A stretch of DNA of 64,000 nt, taken from assembly GCA_905233385.1 (NCBI GenBank), contig CAJOEH010000012.1:1-64000 (forward strand). Reading direction: 5' to 3'. Source of the DNA: an uncultured Oscillospiraceae bacterium. Lineage in GTDB: Bacteria; Bacillota; Clostridia; Oscillospirales; Oscillospiraceae. The position numbers and the translations under genes are program-made. The stretch's first letter is position 1. Every line of letters starts with the position of its first letter. Of the stretch, positions 6,627 to 14,613 are shown in pieces. The notes beneath the pieces were generated by a model. The model was given only the letters and a program-made list of their open reading frames with translations. It ran no database searches and was not told the origin of the DNA.

Positions 6627-6730
6627 ATTGCGAGGTCGCGCAAGCGACCGTGGCAATCTGTCCGTGGAAGGGTTGGGATTTGCATCGTATTACGAGAAAG
6701 TGCCCCATACCGAGAGGCACAGATTTGCAG
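6627..6730. repeat. Composite intergenic palindromic repeat, family A, copy 1
   Basis: The unit begins tgtcattgcgaggtcgcg with a short hairpin closing at cgaccgtggcaatctg. It contains the core tgcatcgtattacgagaaag (6681-6700) and ends in gcacagatttgc, an inverted version of the beginning. The core recurs at 9675-9694 with two differences, between the same kinds of ends. It ends exactly at the stop codon of the CYTH gene on the other strand. Confidence 0.6.
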
Positions 6731-7336
6731 CTATTTCAGCTTCATTGCTCTGGCGATCTTGCTCAGAGGCTGTTCGGAGAGGGAATACTGCGCTTTCAGA
6801 TAATCGACAAATTCCAACATTTTGTCCGGGCTTCCGTCGTACAATTCGAGTTCCAGCTCGGTAAACGGAACTTTTTCCGTCTCTCCGCGCAGGATACCGC
6901 AGTCGCCGGCGAGCTCCGCGAGACTGCCGTCTTCAAAACGGAGCATGCAGCTTCTGCGCGTGAATTCCGCGCCGCAGATCGGAGCAACGTCGCCTGCGCC
7001 GTAGAGAAAGAGAAGCTCTTTCGGCGCGCCCGCGAGCAGCAGCGCCTCGACGGCGTTCAGGTTGATCCCGTCCGCCTCCACCTGCCATTCGCCGCGGGTG
7101 TGGGAATCCTCTGTCGGCGTCTTCACACAGACGACGCTCTTGCCGCCCTCGATGCGGTGGCGGAACGTCCAGAACTGCGAGGTAAAGCGACGGTCCACTG
7201 CGTCGTAATACGTCGTTTTCATGCGCCGCTCCTGCCAGTCGTCCTGACGGAGCGCGGCGATCTTCGGATCGCGCAGGATCGCCGCGAGCGACTGCTCATC
7301 GGCGACGCGCAACTTGTATTCTAATTCTCTTCCCAT
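6731..7336 (-). CDS. CYTH domain protein (adenylate cyclase IV / triphosphatase superfamily)
   Basis: The 201-residue protein opens with the signature ExExK as ELEYK (E4, E6, K8), which binds metal and triphosphate in the CYTH tunnel fold. Later acidic and basic strands fit too (RRMKTTYYD, FRHRIEGGKSVVCVKTP, ELELELYDGS). Such proteins usually hydrolyse inorganic or thiamine triphosphate; the true substrate here cannot be read from sequence. The ATG at 7336 is preferred over an in-frame TTG 15 bases upstream because the aggagg ribosome site would otherwise be inside the gene. It is transcribed divergently from spoIIE from a TTGACA-17-TATGAT promoter. Confidence 0.85.
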   Translation of the reverse strand: MGRELEYKLRVADEQSLAAILRDPKIAALRQDDWQERRMKTTYYDAVDRRFTSQFWTFRHRIEGGKSVVCVKTPTEDSHTRGEWQVEADGINLNAVEALLLAGAPKELLFLYGAGDVAPICGAEFTRRSCMLRFEDGSLAELAGDCGILRGETEKVPFTELELELYDGSPDKMLEFVDYLKAQYSLSEQPLSKIARAMKLK

Positions 7337-7359
7337 GGCGGCCTCCTGCAATTTTCTCT

Positions 7360-7388
7360 ATCATAACATTGTCACCGGGAAATGTCAA
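7360..7388 (-). promoter_or_regulatory. Promoter of the CYTH gene
   Basis: On the minus strand TTGACA (7383-7388) and TATGAT (7360-7365) are 17 bp apart, 24 bp before the ATG. An 11-bp inverted repeat (7373-7383/7397-7407) overlaps the -35 element and the spacer. Confidence 0.7.
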
Positions 7389-7407
7389 ACCGCCGAATTT
7401 CCCGGTG
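7373..7407. promoter_or_regulatory. Perfect 11-bp inverted repeat between CYTH and spoIIE
   Basis: caccgggaaat (7373-7383) and atttcccggtg (7397-7407) are perfect complements, 13 bp apart. Their position over the CYTH -35 and upstream of spoIIE fits an operator for a divergent control region. It could equally form an RNA hairpin. No matching regulator is identifiable. Confidence 0.45.
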
Positions 7408-7485
7408 CATTTCCCGACACCTTCTCTGTGGATTCTGTGATAAAATCGAGGCAAATCGGGACTGCGCGACAGGGAGGAACAGGGA

Positions 7486-9444
7486 ATGAACGGGGTCGGC
7501 ACACATCGTCGGATCGCAAGGAAATGGGGGATACGGCAGCGAACGCTGAGCGCGAGACAGCGGGCGCTGCGCGACTGCCTGCTGATGTTCTGCGGCGGCT
7601 TCGTTCTCTCAGGGGTCCGGATCTTCGGCCTGCCGACGCCGATCGGCGCGTGCTTCGTCCTGTCCGCTCCCTTCGGGCTCAACAGCCTGACGGCGATGCT
7701 CGGCGCGGCGGGCGGGTATCTGCTCCTGTACGGCGCGAACGCCGCGCCGGAGATCGCGCTGTCGCTGATGATGTTCTCCGCCGCCGCGGTGTTTCATGGA
7801 ACGGAGCTGCCGCTGAAAACGTGGTTCTTCCCGAGCCTCGCCGCAGGCGTCTGCGCGGTGCTTGAGGGGATCGCCTATTTCGGCGGGAACGCCGGCGTGT
7901 TCCTGCTGTTCTGCGCGAAGATCCTGACGGCGGGCCTGAGCTGCGCCGCCCTGCGCAGCAGCTTCCGCGGCAGCCGTAAGGCCCAGCTTTTCACGTTAGC
8001 GGCGGTAGGCGCGGGGCTGGCCGGACTGACGGACGCGGTCAACCTCGGGCTGATCCTCGCGACAGCTTGCTGCGTCGCCACGGGCGATCCGGCGGTTGCC
8101 GCGGCAATGGGGATCGCGTTGGACCTGGGCGGCGGCTTTCGCGGCGGCATGACCGTCGCGACAGTGCTGCCCGCGCTGATCTGCTACGTGCTGCAGCGCA
8201 GGGAAAAGCTGCCGGTCGCGGTCGCGTATCTCGTGCTGACGAATATCAGCCTCCTTCTGTTCGGCGCGGCGAGCGCCGCGAACGCGCTCTGTGTTGCCGC
8301 AGGAGCCGGAGCGGGCGTTCTGCTTTGGCAGGGGAGAATTCAGCGCATCGCGCTCTCGGCTGGGCCGCAGCGCAGCGCGGCGAGCGTCCTGCGCAGCGCA
8401 GCGGAGGTACTGGAATACGTGCACGGCTGCCTGCGGAGGAGCGACGGGGCGCCGGTCTGCGAGGCGGAGGACGTGTACGACGGCGCGGCGGAGCGGGTCT
8501 GCCGCTGCTGCGCGCGCTTTCACCGCTGCTGGGAGCACCGCGCGCAGGAGACGTACAGCGCCCTGTCCGGTGCGGCGAAGCGCATGATCGAGAACGGCCT
8601 CATCGAAGCGGACGACCTGCCGGAGGCGTTTCGGGAGCAGTGCTGCCACGTCGAGGGCTTCGTGACGGCGGTTAATCAGGAACTGGAGGGGATGCTCTAC
8701 CGCCGCCGCTACCGTATGGAACTGCGCGAAAGCCGGCAGGCGGTCGCGGAGGAGCTGTCCTGTATCGCGAAGTATCTGCGCATGGAGGCGGACCCGCCGC
8801 GGCGCGACGCGAGCGAAGCGAACTATCTGCCGATGGTCGGGATCAGCAGCGTGGGCAAGGACGGCAGCCGCGTCAGCGGCGACCGGGGCATCTGCTTCAC
8901 GGCGCGGAATCTGGCCTATTACGTCATCCTCTGCGACGGTATGGGCACGGGCGAGGAGGCGGCGCAGTGCAGCGGCGGCACCCTGCGGCTGCTGGAGCGG
9001 CTGCTGCGCTCCGGGATCGCGCCGGAGTACGCTCTGCGGTTGCTCAACAGCTGCGAGATCCTGCGCGGCGCGGCGTGCTTCTCCACGGTCGACCTATTGC
9101 AGGTCGACCTCGGCACCGGCGAGGCGGCGGTCTATAAGTGGGGCGCGGCACTGTCCTATCTCCGCGACGGCGAGGAAGTCAAAAAAATCGGGACAGCCAC
9201 GACGCCGCCGGGCGTGGGAGTGGGAGGAGAGCACGCGCCGGAGCGATATGAACTGTCCCTGAAGCGGGGAGAAATGCTCGTGCTGGTCAGCGACGGAGCG
9301 GGCGGGATGGAGACGGAGGCGAATATCGCGGCCTTTCGCGGCGATTCGCCGCAGGAGCTTGCGGCGCTGCTGATCGCGGGTCTGCCGCCGGAGGACGATA
9401 TGACGGCGGTCGCGTTTTCTCTGCGCCCATGTACGTCCCAGTAG
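7486..9444 (+). CDS. spoIIE: Stage II sporulation protein E (membrane PP2C phosphatase)
   Basis: SpoIIE sits at the asymmetric septum and dephosphorylates the anti-anti-sigma factor SpoIIAA, releasing sigma F in the forespore. The 652 residues comprise an N-terminal block of about ten membrane helices (residues ~28-275), a Cys/Arg-rich linker (CRCCARFHRCWEHR near 338-352) and a C-terminal PP2C domain with metal-binding DGMGTG (484-489), DGAGG (603-607) and EDDMTAV (636-642). B. subtilis SpoIIE is ~827 residues, so this is a compact form with a shorter linker. The start has gggagg 9 bases upstream. The gene stands alone, with repeats downstream, and marks the host as a spore-former or a close relative. 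Confidence 0.93.
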   Translation: MNGVGTHRRIARKWGIRQRTLSARQRALRDCLLMFCGGFVLSGVRIFGLPTPIGACFVLSAPFGLNSLTAMLGAAGGYLLLYGANAAPEIALSLMMFSAAAVFHGTELPLKTWFFPSLAAGVCAVLEGIAYFGGNAGVFLLFCAKILTAGLSCAALRSSFRGSRKAQLFTLAAVGAGLAGLTDAVNLGLILATACCVATGDPAVAAAMGIALDLGGGFRGGMTVATVLPALICYVLQRREKLPVAVAYLVLTNISLLLFGAASAANALCVAAGAGAGVLLWQGRIQRIALSAGPQRSAASVLRSAAEVLEYVHGCLRRSDGAPVCEAEDVYDGAAERVCRCCARFHRCWEHRAQETYSALSGAAKRMIENGLIEADDLPEAFREQCCHVEGFVTAVNQELEGMLYRRRYRMELRESRQAVAEELSCIAKYLRMEADPPRRDASEANYLPMVGISSVGKDGSRVSGDRGICFTARNLAYYVILCDGMGTGEEAAQCSGGTLRLLERLLRSGIAPEYALRLLNSCEILRGAACFSTVDLLQVDLGTGEAAVYKWGAALSYLRDGEEVKKIGTATTPPGVGVGGEHAPERYELSLKRGEMLVLVSDGAGGMETEANIAAFRGDSPQELAALLIAGLPPEDDMTAVAFSLRPCTSQ

Positions 9445-9538
9445 AAAATACCACAGTCCGATTGCATAATCTGTCAGAATCGCAGGGCTGGGAAATAATA
9501 TTTCCCGCAGGCGTCAGAAACCAAAGGTGTATCAGGTT

Positions 9539-9571
9539 TGTCATTGCCCGCTTTATGCGGGCAATCTGTCG
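9539..9571 (+). repeat. Repeat family A hairpin unit
   Basis: tgtcattgcccgc-tttat-gcgggcaatctgtcg: a 9-bp perfect stem (attgcccgc/gcgggcaat) inside conserved flanks tgtc and ctgtcg. Confidence 0.65.
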
Positions 9572-9617
9572 TCGCTGCTTTGCGAACTGTTTCATATGAT
9601 CGGGCGTCTGTCATTTC

Positions 9618-9742
9618 TGTCATTCCCGCCTGACAAAGTCAGGCAGGGAATCTGCCCGTCGCAGGAATGGTATCTGCATCGTGTTACGGGAAAGTATCCT
9701 GTATTGATACGCACAGATTGCCCGACGAGCGGGCAATGACAG
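9618..9742. repeat. Composite intergenic palindromic repeat, family A, copy 2
   Basis: The left end is tgtcattcccgcctgac with a long stem to gtcaggcagggaatctg. The core tgcatcgtgttacgggaaag lies at 9675-9694. The right end is gcacagattgcccgacgagc closing to gggcaatgacag (9711-9742), an inverted version of the left end. The overall layout is the same as at 6627-6730. Confidence 0.65.
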
Positions 9743-9788
9743 AACTGAGGGAGATTTCGTATGGAGGGAAAGCGTTCCATATCGATAC

Positions 9789-9824
9789 GCACGGATTGCC
9801 GCAGGCTTCGCCCTCGCAATGACA
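9789..9824 (-). repeat. Repeat family A hairpin unit, inverted orientation
   Basis: cgcacggattgccgcaggct followed by tcgccctcgcaatgacag: the same ends as the other units, read on the minus strand, with a less perfect stem. Confidence 0.55.
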
Positions 9825-9851
9825 GGACCGGACGTTTTGCGAAATGTAACA

Positions 9852-9885
9852 ACAGCCGCGCTGTGGTTTTCCACAGCGCGGCTGT
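9852..9885. terminator. Hairpin downstream of ychF
   Basis: 9852-9866 pairs perfectly with 9871-9885 (15 bp) around a tttt loop. It lies 44 bp past the ychF stop on the minus strand. The U-tract is poor in either direction (tgttgtt / ctttg), so termination is likely but not certain. Confidence 0.55.
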
Positions 9886-9928
9886 CTTTGCGACACAACG
9901 AAATGCCATTCGTTTTCGGAGAAGCAAT

Positions 9929-11002
<1,074 letters not shown>

Positions 11003-11023
11003 TGGTTGACCCTCTTTCGTATA

Positions 11024-12232
11024 TTATCTTCTGCGGTTATAGAGCCGGGCGAGACCGCCCTCGGAGGTCTCGCGGTAACTTTCGTTCATGTGCTGCCCCG
11101 TTTCCTTCATTGTGCGCACGACCATATCAAAGCTGATGTTTCGCGTGCCGCAGAGGAAGTGGGCGAGGTTGAAGGCGTCCATCGCGCGCTTCGCGGCGAC
11201 GGCGTTGCGCTCGATGCAGGGGATCTGCACGAGGCCGCAGATCGGGTCGCAGGTCAGGCCGAGCTGATGCTCCATCGCGATCTCGGCGGCGTACTCCGTC
11301 TGGGCGATCGTCATATCCATCAGCGTGCAGAGCGCAGCGGCGGCCATGGAGCAGGCCGTGCCGATCTCCGCCTGACAGCCGCACTCCGCGCCGGAGATGG
11401 AGCCGTTGCGCTTGACCAGCGCGCCGAACAGACCTGCGACGGCAAGCGCCTGCAGGATCTTTTCGTCAGACAGATCGTGGTGCTCCTGCATGTACAGGAG
11501 GACGGACGGCAGCACGCCGCAGGAGCCGCAGGTCGGCGCGGTGACGACCGTGCCGTTGCTCGCGTTTTCCTCCGCGACGGCGAAGGCGTAGGAGCAGACG
11601 ATCCGCAGTTCGCGCACCTGCGGGATCTCGTCGGGATCTTCCTGCGAGAACAGGTGCTTTGCCTTCCGCTCGACGTTCAGACCGCCGGGCAGGATGCCCT
11701 CGGCGTTCAGGCCGACCGCCACGGAGCGCTTCATCGCCCGCCAGATCTCCGCGAGGAAGTCCCAGATCTCGGGGCCCTCGTTCAGCTCGACGTATTCGCT
11801 GAGGGAGATGTAGCGCCATGCGCAGAACTGCTGGATCTCGGCGAAGGAGTTCTCGGGATAGACATCTTCCGCTTCCGACGGCGTCTCGCCCTCGACGACG
11901 ATATCGCCGCCGCCGACGGAGAAGACGCGCATTTTGCCGATCTCCTCCTTGCCGCGGTAGGCGAAGAAGTCCAGCGTGTTGGGGTGGGGCAGCGGCTCGG
12001 GCGTGTACTCGACGAACTGGATATCGGTCTTGCTTCTGCCCAGCACTTCGCGCAGCACGCGGTCCGTGCCGTGCCCGCGGCCGGTCTTGCAGAGCGATTC
12101 GTACAGCTTTACGCAGTAACGGTCCGCGTCAGGGTATTCCGCGGCAAACCGCTTGGCGGCCCGCTCCGGCCCCATCGTGTGGGAGCTGGACGGACCGACG
12201 CCGATCTTGTAAATGTCACGGATCGATTTCAT
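11024..12232 (-). CDS. sdaA: L-serine ammonia-lyase, iron-sulfur-dependent, single chain
   Basis: It deaminates L-serine to pyruvate and ammonia with a [4Fe-4S] cluster. At 402 residues it is a one-chain enzyme holding the beta domain first (VGPSSSHTMGPERAA near residue 12, the substrate-binding SSSHTMGP motif) and the alpha domain after it (TAPTCGSCG, ECGCQAEIG and CDPICGL supply the cluster cysteines). The start at 12232 follows a gaggtgaaat ribosome site. A TTGCTT-17-TATAAT promoter lies upstream at 12265-12293. ychF follows in the same direction. The gene links amino-acid fermentation to pyruvate. Confidence 0.94.
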   Translation of the reverse strand: MKSIRDIYKIGVGPSSSHTMGPERAAKRFAAEYPDADRYCVKLYESLCKTGRGHGTDRVLREVLGRSKTDIQFVEYTPEPLPHPNTLDFFAYRGKEEIGKMRVFSVGGGDIVVEGETPSEAEDVYPENSFAEIQQFCAWRYISLSEYVELNEGPEIWDFLAEIWRAMKRSVAVGLNAEGILPGGLNVERKAKHLFSQEDPDEIPQVRELRIVCSYAFAVAEENASNGTVVTAPTCGSCGVLPSVLLYMQEHHDLSDEKILQALAVAGLFGALVKRNGSISGAECGCQAEIGTACSMAAAALCTLMDMTIAQTEYAAEIAMEHQLGLTCDPICGLVQIPCIERNAVAAKRAMDAFNLAHFLCGTRNISFDMVVRTMKETGQHMNESYRETSEGGLARLYNRRR

Positions 12233-12264
12233 CCGATTTCACCTCTGTATTGTTATCTTTTGAT

Positions 12265-12293
12265 ATTATAGCAGTTATCTGCAAATAAAGCAA
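12265..12293 (-). promoter_or_regulatory. Promoter of the serine dehydratase-ychF unit
   Basis: On the minus strand TTGCTT (12288-12293) and TATAAT (12265-12270) are separated by 17 bp, 33 bp before the sdaA start. Confidence 0.75.
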
Positions 12294-12303
12294 TTCCCAG
12301 CGA

Positions 12304-12456
12304 CTACTTTTTCCGCATCGCTTCGAGAGATAATTCTCCGGCGAGCTTGAACAGGGCGTCCGCAAGCACCGCCTCCACGGGCTTTTCCGCCAGCTCCGCA
12401 ACGCGCTGATAGAACGAGACGACTGCCGGGTCGAGGGTGATCGTGAGCGTCACCAT
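12304..12456 (-). CDS. Small 50-residue protein of unknown function
   Basis: The sequence starts MVTLTITLDPAVVSFYQRVA and continues as an amphipathic, Ala/Glu/Leu-rich helix ending in MRKK. It has an excellent ribosome site (aaggagg, 7 bases before the ATG), which is the main reason to call it real. The strand-helix-helix pattern recalls ribbon-helix-helix DNA-binding proteins, but the match is by shape only, and no toxin gene lies next to it. It is divergent from proS and ends 11 bp before the sdaA promoter. It could be a small regulator of either neighbour. Confidence 0.6.
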   Translation of the reverse strand: MVTLTITLDPAVVSFYQRVAELAEKPVEAVLADALFKLAGELSLEAMRKK

Positions 12457-12561
12457 TTGGCGTCCTCCTTCGGGCAAAAAGATCACAGGCCATTCTATGA
12501 AATGACTTGACAGGTGTGATACAATAGGTAAAGAAAATACACCGAAACGGAGAGAATTACG

Positions 12562-13971
12562 ATGGCAAAGGATAAGAAAGTAGAACAAATCACTGATATG
12601 GAGGTCGACTTCGCCCAGTGGTACACCGACGTGTGCAAAAAAGCGGAGCTGATCGACTATTCCTCCATCAAGGGCATGTTCATCTATCGCCCCTACGGCT
12701 ACGCGATCTGGGAGAACATCCAGAAGATGATGGACGCGGAATTCAAGAAGACCGGCGCGGAGAACGTCTATATGCCGATGTTGATCCCCGAATCCCTGCT
12801 CCAGAAGGAGAAGGACCACGTCGAGGGCTTCGCGCCGGAGTGCGCGTGGGTCACGATGGGCGGCAACGAGAAGCTCGAGGAGCGCTACTGCATCCGTCCG
12901 ACCTCGGAGACGCTGTTCTGCGAGCATTTCCGCAACGTCATCCAGTCGCATCGCGACCTGCCGAAGATGTACAACCAGTGGTGCAGCGTCCTGCGCTGGG
13001 AGAAGACGACCCGTCCGTTCCTGCGCGGCCGCGAGTTCCTCTGGCAGGAGGGACACACCCTCCACGCCACCGAGCAGGAGGCCCGCTACGCCGATTTCTG
13101 CGAGAACATCCTCGCCATGCCCGTCACCCGCGGCCAGAAGACCGAGAAGGAAAAGTTCAACGGCGCGGAGGCGACCTATACGATCGAGTGCATGATGCAC
13201 GACCGCAAGGCCCTGCAGGCGGGCACGTCGCACTACTTCGGCGACGGCTTCGCAAGAGCGTTCGACATCACCTTTACGAGCAAGGACAACCAGCGCGAGT
13301 ATCCGCACCAGACCTCCTGGGGCGTGTCGACCCGTCTGATCGGCGGCATTATCATGACTCACGGCGACAACAACGGCCTCGTCCTGCCGCCGAAGATCGC
13401 GCCCGTGCAGATCGTCGTCATCCCCGTCGCCCAGCATAAGGAAGGCGTGCTCGAAGCGGCGCAGAAGCTCGCAGACCGCCTCAGCGCGGCGGGTTACCGC
13501 GTCAAGATGGACACCTCCGACAATTCCATGGGCTGGAAGTGTGCCGAGTACGAAATGAAGGGTGTGCCGCTCCGCGTGGAGATCGGCCCGAAGGACATGG
13601 AGCAGAATCAGTGCTGCATGGTGCGCCGCGACAACCGCGAAAAGACCTTCGTTTCCCTGAACGATCTGGAAGCGGCGGCTGCCGAGCAGCTGCAGGCGGT
13701 CCACGACGGCCTGTATCAGCGCGCGCTGAAGAACCTGCAGGAGCATACCTACGTGGCGCATTCTCTGGAAGAAGCGAAGCAGATCCAGGAGGAGAAGGGC
13801 GGCTTCGTCAAGACGATGTGGTGCGGCGAGGAGGCCTGCGAGCTGAAGATGAAGGAAGTGGCCGGCATGTCCAGCCGCTGCATCCCCTTCGCGCAGGAGG
13901 ATCTCGGCGACACCTGCCCGATCTGCGGCAAGCCCGCCAAAAAGATGATCTACTGGGGCGTCGCGTATTAA
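12562..13971 (+). CDS. proS: Prolyl-tRNA synthetase, archaeal/eukaryote-like short type
   Basis: It charges tRNA-Pro. The 469 residues lack the INS editing domain of E. coli-type ProS and carry the extra C-terminal domain of the archaeal/eukaryotic form. Class II motifs are visible: [15 protein letters not shown] (motif 1 region), [29 protein letters not shown] (motif 2) and [16 protein letters not shown] (motif 3). The C-terminus has a CGEEAC...CPICGK zinc site and ends in a short tail YWGVAY. The ATG at 12562 follows gagaga. No T-box leader precedes it. A strong terminator follows. Confidence 0.96.
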   Translation: MAKDKKVEQITDMEVDFAQWYTDVCKKAELIDYSSIKGMFIYRPYGYAIWENIQKMMDAEFKKTGAENVYMPMLIPESLLQKEKDHVEGFAPECAWVTMGGNEKLEERYCIRPTSETLFCEHFRNVIQSHRDLPKMYNQWCSVLRWEKTTRPFLRGREFLWQEGHTLHATEQEARYADFCENILAMPVTRGQKTEKEKFNGAEATYTIECMMHDRKALQAGTSHYFGDGFARAFDITFTSKDNQREYPHQTSWGVSTRLIGGIIMTHGDNNGLVLPPKIAPVQIVVIPVAQHKEGVLEAAQKLADRLSAAGYRVKMDTSDNSMGWKCAEYEMKGVPLRVEIGPKDMEQNQCCMVRRDNREKTFVSLNDLEAAAAEQLQAVHDGLYQRALKNLQEHTYVAHSLEEAKQIQEEKGGFVKTMWCGEEACELKMKEVAGMSSRCIPFAQEDLGDTCPICGKPAKKMIYWGVAY

Positions 13972-13985
13972 GAGCAAATGAAATG

Positions 13986-14019
13986 AGCGAGAGGATCCTC
14001 TGCGGATCCTCTCGCTTTT
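13986..14019 (+). terminator. Intrinsic terminator of proS
   Basis: 13986-13998 pairs perfectly with 14004-14016 (agcgagaggatcc/ggatcctctcgct) with a 5-base loop, followed by ttttc. Confidence 0.85.
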
Positions 14020-14121
14020 CGTTTGCTCCGGAACGGCACGCAGGCCGTTTTCCCGCACGTCGAAGGGAAATGCGTAATTTGGCGGGCGCCCGATGGGCGC
14101 CCCTACGAATAATCTAGAACA

Positions 14122-14162
14122 CAAAAAAGAGTACCGCAGGTAAGTGGCTGGCTTACCTGCGG
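14122..14162 (-). terminator. Orphan intrinsic terminator on the minus strand
   Basis: 14134-14144 pairs perfectly with 14152-14162 (ccgcaggtaag/cttacctgcgg, 7-base loop). On the minus strand it is followed by tactctttttt, a good U-tract. No minus-strand gene lies to its right, so it implies an unannotated minus transcript from the AT-rich region or a symmetrical barrier. Confidence 0.5.
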
Positions 14163-14189
14163 CATTCAAATATGGAATAGAGGGGGAAA

Positions 14190-14249
14190 ATGAAAAAGAG
14201 AATTTGTTGTTTACATATTCATCATAGACGGTATTTGTTAAAAATATAA
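14190..14249 (+). CDS. Possible 19-residue leader peptide
   Basis: ATG at 14190 follows tagaggggga, a plausible ribosome site, and encodes MKKRICCLHIHHRRYLLKI before TAA. It is basic, with two adjacent Cys and three His. It lies 110 bp before the DUF3343 start hairpin. A peptide this short could be a chance frame or a leader; nothing else supports it. Confidence 0.25.
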   Translation: MKKRICCLHIHHRRYLLKI

Positions 14250-14326
14250 CCGAAAAGAAATTAAGTTTTTATTAAGTTGTGACAAATTTGAAACTTTTTT
14301 CGTTCGGCGTGTCAAATTTTGCCGAA

Positions 14327-14368
14327 AATCATACGATGAAGCAGGGGGGAGTTGCTTCATGTATGATT
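14327..14368 (+). promoter_or_regulatory. Start-site hairpin with the ribosome site in the loop and the AUG in the stem
   Basis: 14327-14343 pairs with 14353-14368 over 16 bp with one bulged G (14335). The 9-base loop is ggggggagt, the Shine-Dalgarno of the downstream gene, and the ATG at 14359 is inside the 3' arm. A second small stem (ttcggc/gccgaa, 14303-14308 with 14321-14326) stacks just before it. Such a fold would expose the ribosome site but hide the start codon, so translation should depend on melting. Confidence 0.55.
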
Positions 14369-14613
14369 ACTTTTTTACCTTCCGTTCGGTCACGGCGGCC
14401 ATGACGGGCGGCCGCGTGCTGGAGCGGGCAGGCGTTCCCGGCGTGACCGTCCGCACGCCGAAAAAACTGCGCCAGAAGGGCTGCGGCTACAGCCTCCGCG
14501 TCCGCGAGGAGGTCCTGCCGGAAGCCAGAAGCGCGCTGCAGGCTGCCGGCGCGCGATACCAGAAACTCTACCGCAAAACGGGCAGCGGGACCTGGCAGGA
14601 GGTGCTCGGATGA
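14359..14613 (+). CDS. DUF3343 protein (putative Se/S carrier-like)
   Basis: The 84-residue protein has the DUF3343 pattern: YFFTFRSVTAAM at the N-terminus, a central QKGCGYSLRV with the single conserved Cys (C42), and a C-terminal QKLYRK segment. Members resemble the small Se/S carrier-like domain of YedF proteins and often sit next to cysteine desulfurase genes, as here, which suggests it accepts or relays sulfur. Its TGA overlaps the next ATG (14610-14613). Translation is probably restrained by the 16-bp start hairpin. The function is inferred from family and context only. Confidence 0.8.
   Translation: MYDYFFTFRSVTAAMTGGRVLERAGVPGVTVRTPKKLRQKGCGYSLRVREEVLPEARSALQAAGARYQKLYRKTGSGTWQEVLG

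Larger units (their letters stand above)
9445..9928. other. Gene-free 484-bp region filled with palindromic repeats
   Basis: No credible coding frame is present. The region holds at least four hairpin units of repeat family A (9539-9571, 9618-9655, 9711-9742 and 9789-9824) and, at its right end, a hairpin that may terminate ychF. The stretch 9445-9535 shows nothing recognisable. Confidence 0.7.
14020..14326. other. Intergenic region between proS and the DUF3343 gene
   Basis: No normal-sized gene is present. The region holds a GC palindrome (14084-14091/14095-14102, gggcgccc twice) of a type common between genes in this group, a minus-strand terminator hairpin (14134-14162), a very short frame with a ribosome site (14190-14249), and an AT-rich stretch (14215-14320) that probably contains the promoter of the next operon. 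Confidence 0.6.

Noticed and set aside
9445-9928. CRISPR array in the repeat-rich gap
   Set aside because: Repeats differ in length and orientation, spacing is irregular, there are no uniform spacers and no cas genes.
12507-12525. TTGACA close to TACAAT before proS as a promoter
   Set aside because: The two hexamers are only 7 bp apart, far too close. The true proS promoter could not be assigned.
12304-14169. A long minus-strand frame spanning proS
   Set aside because: Only the last 50 codons (12304-12456) have a ribosome site and protein-like composition; the rest is antisense to proS and crosses its terminator.
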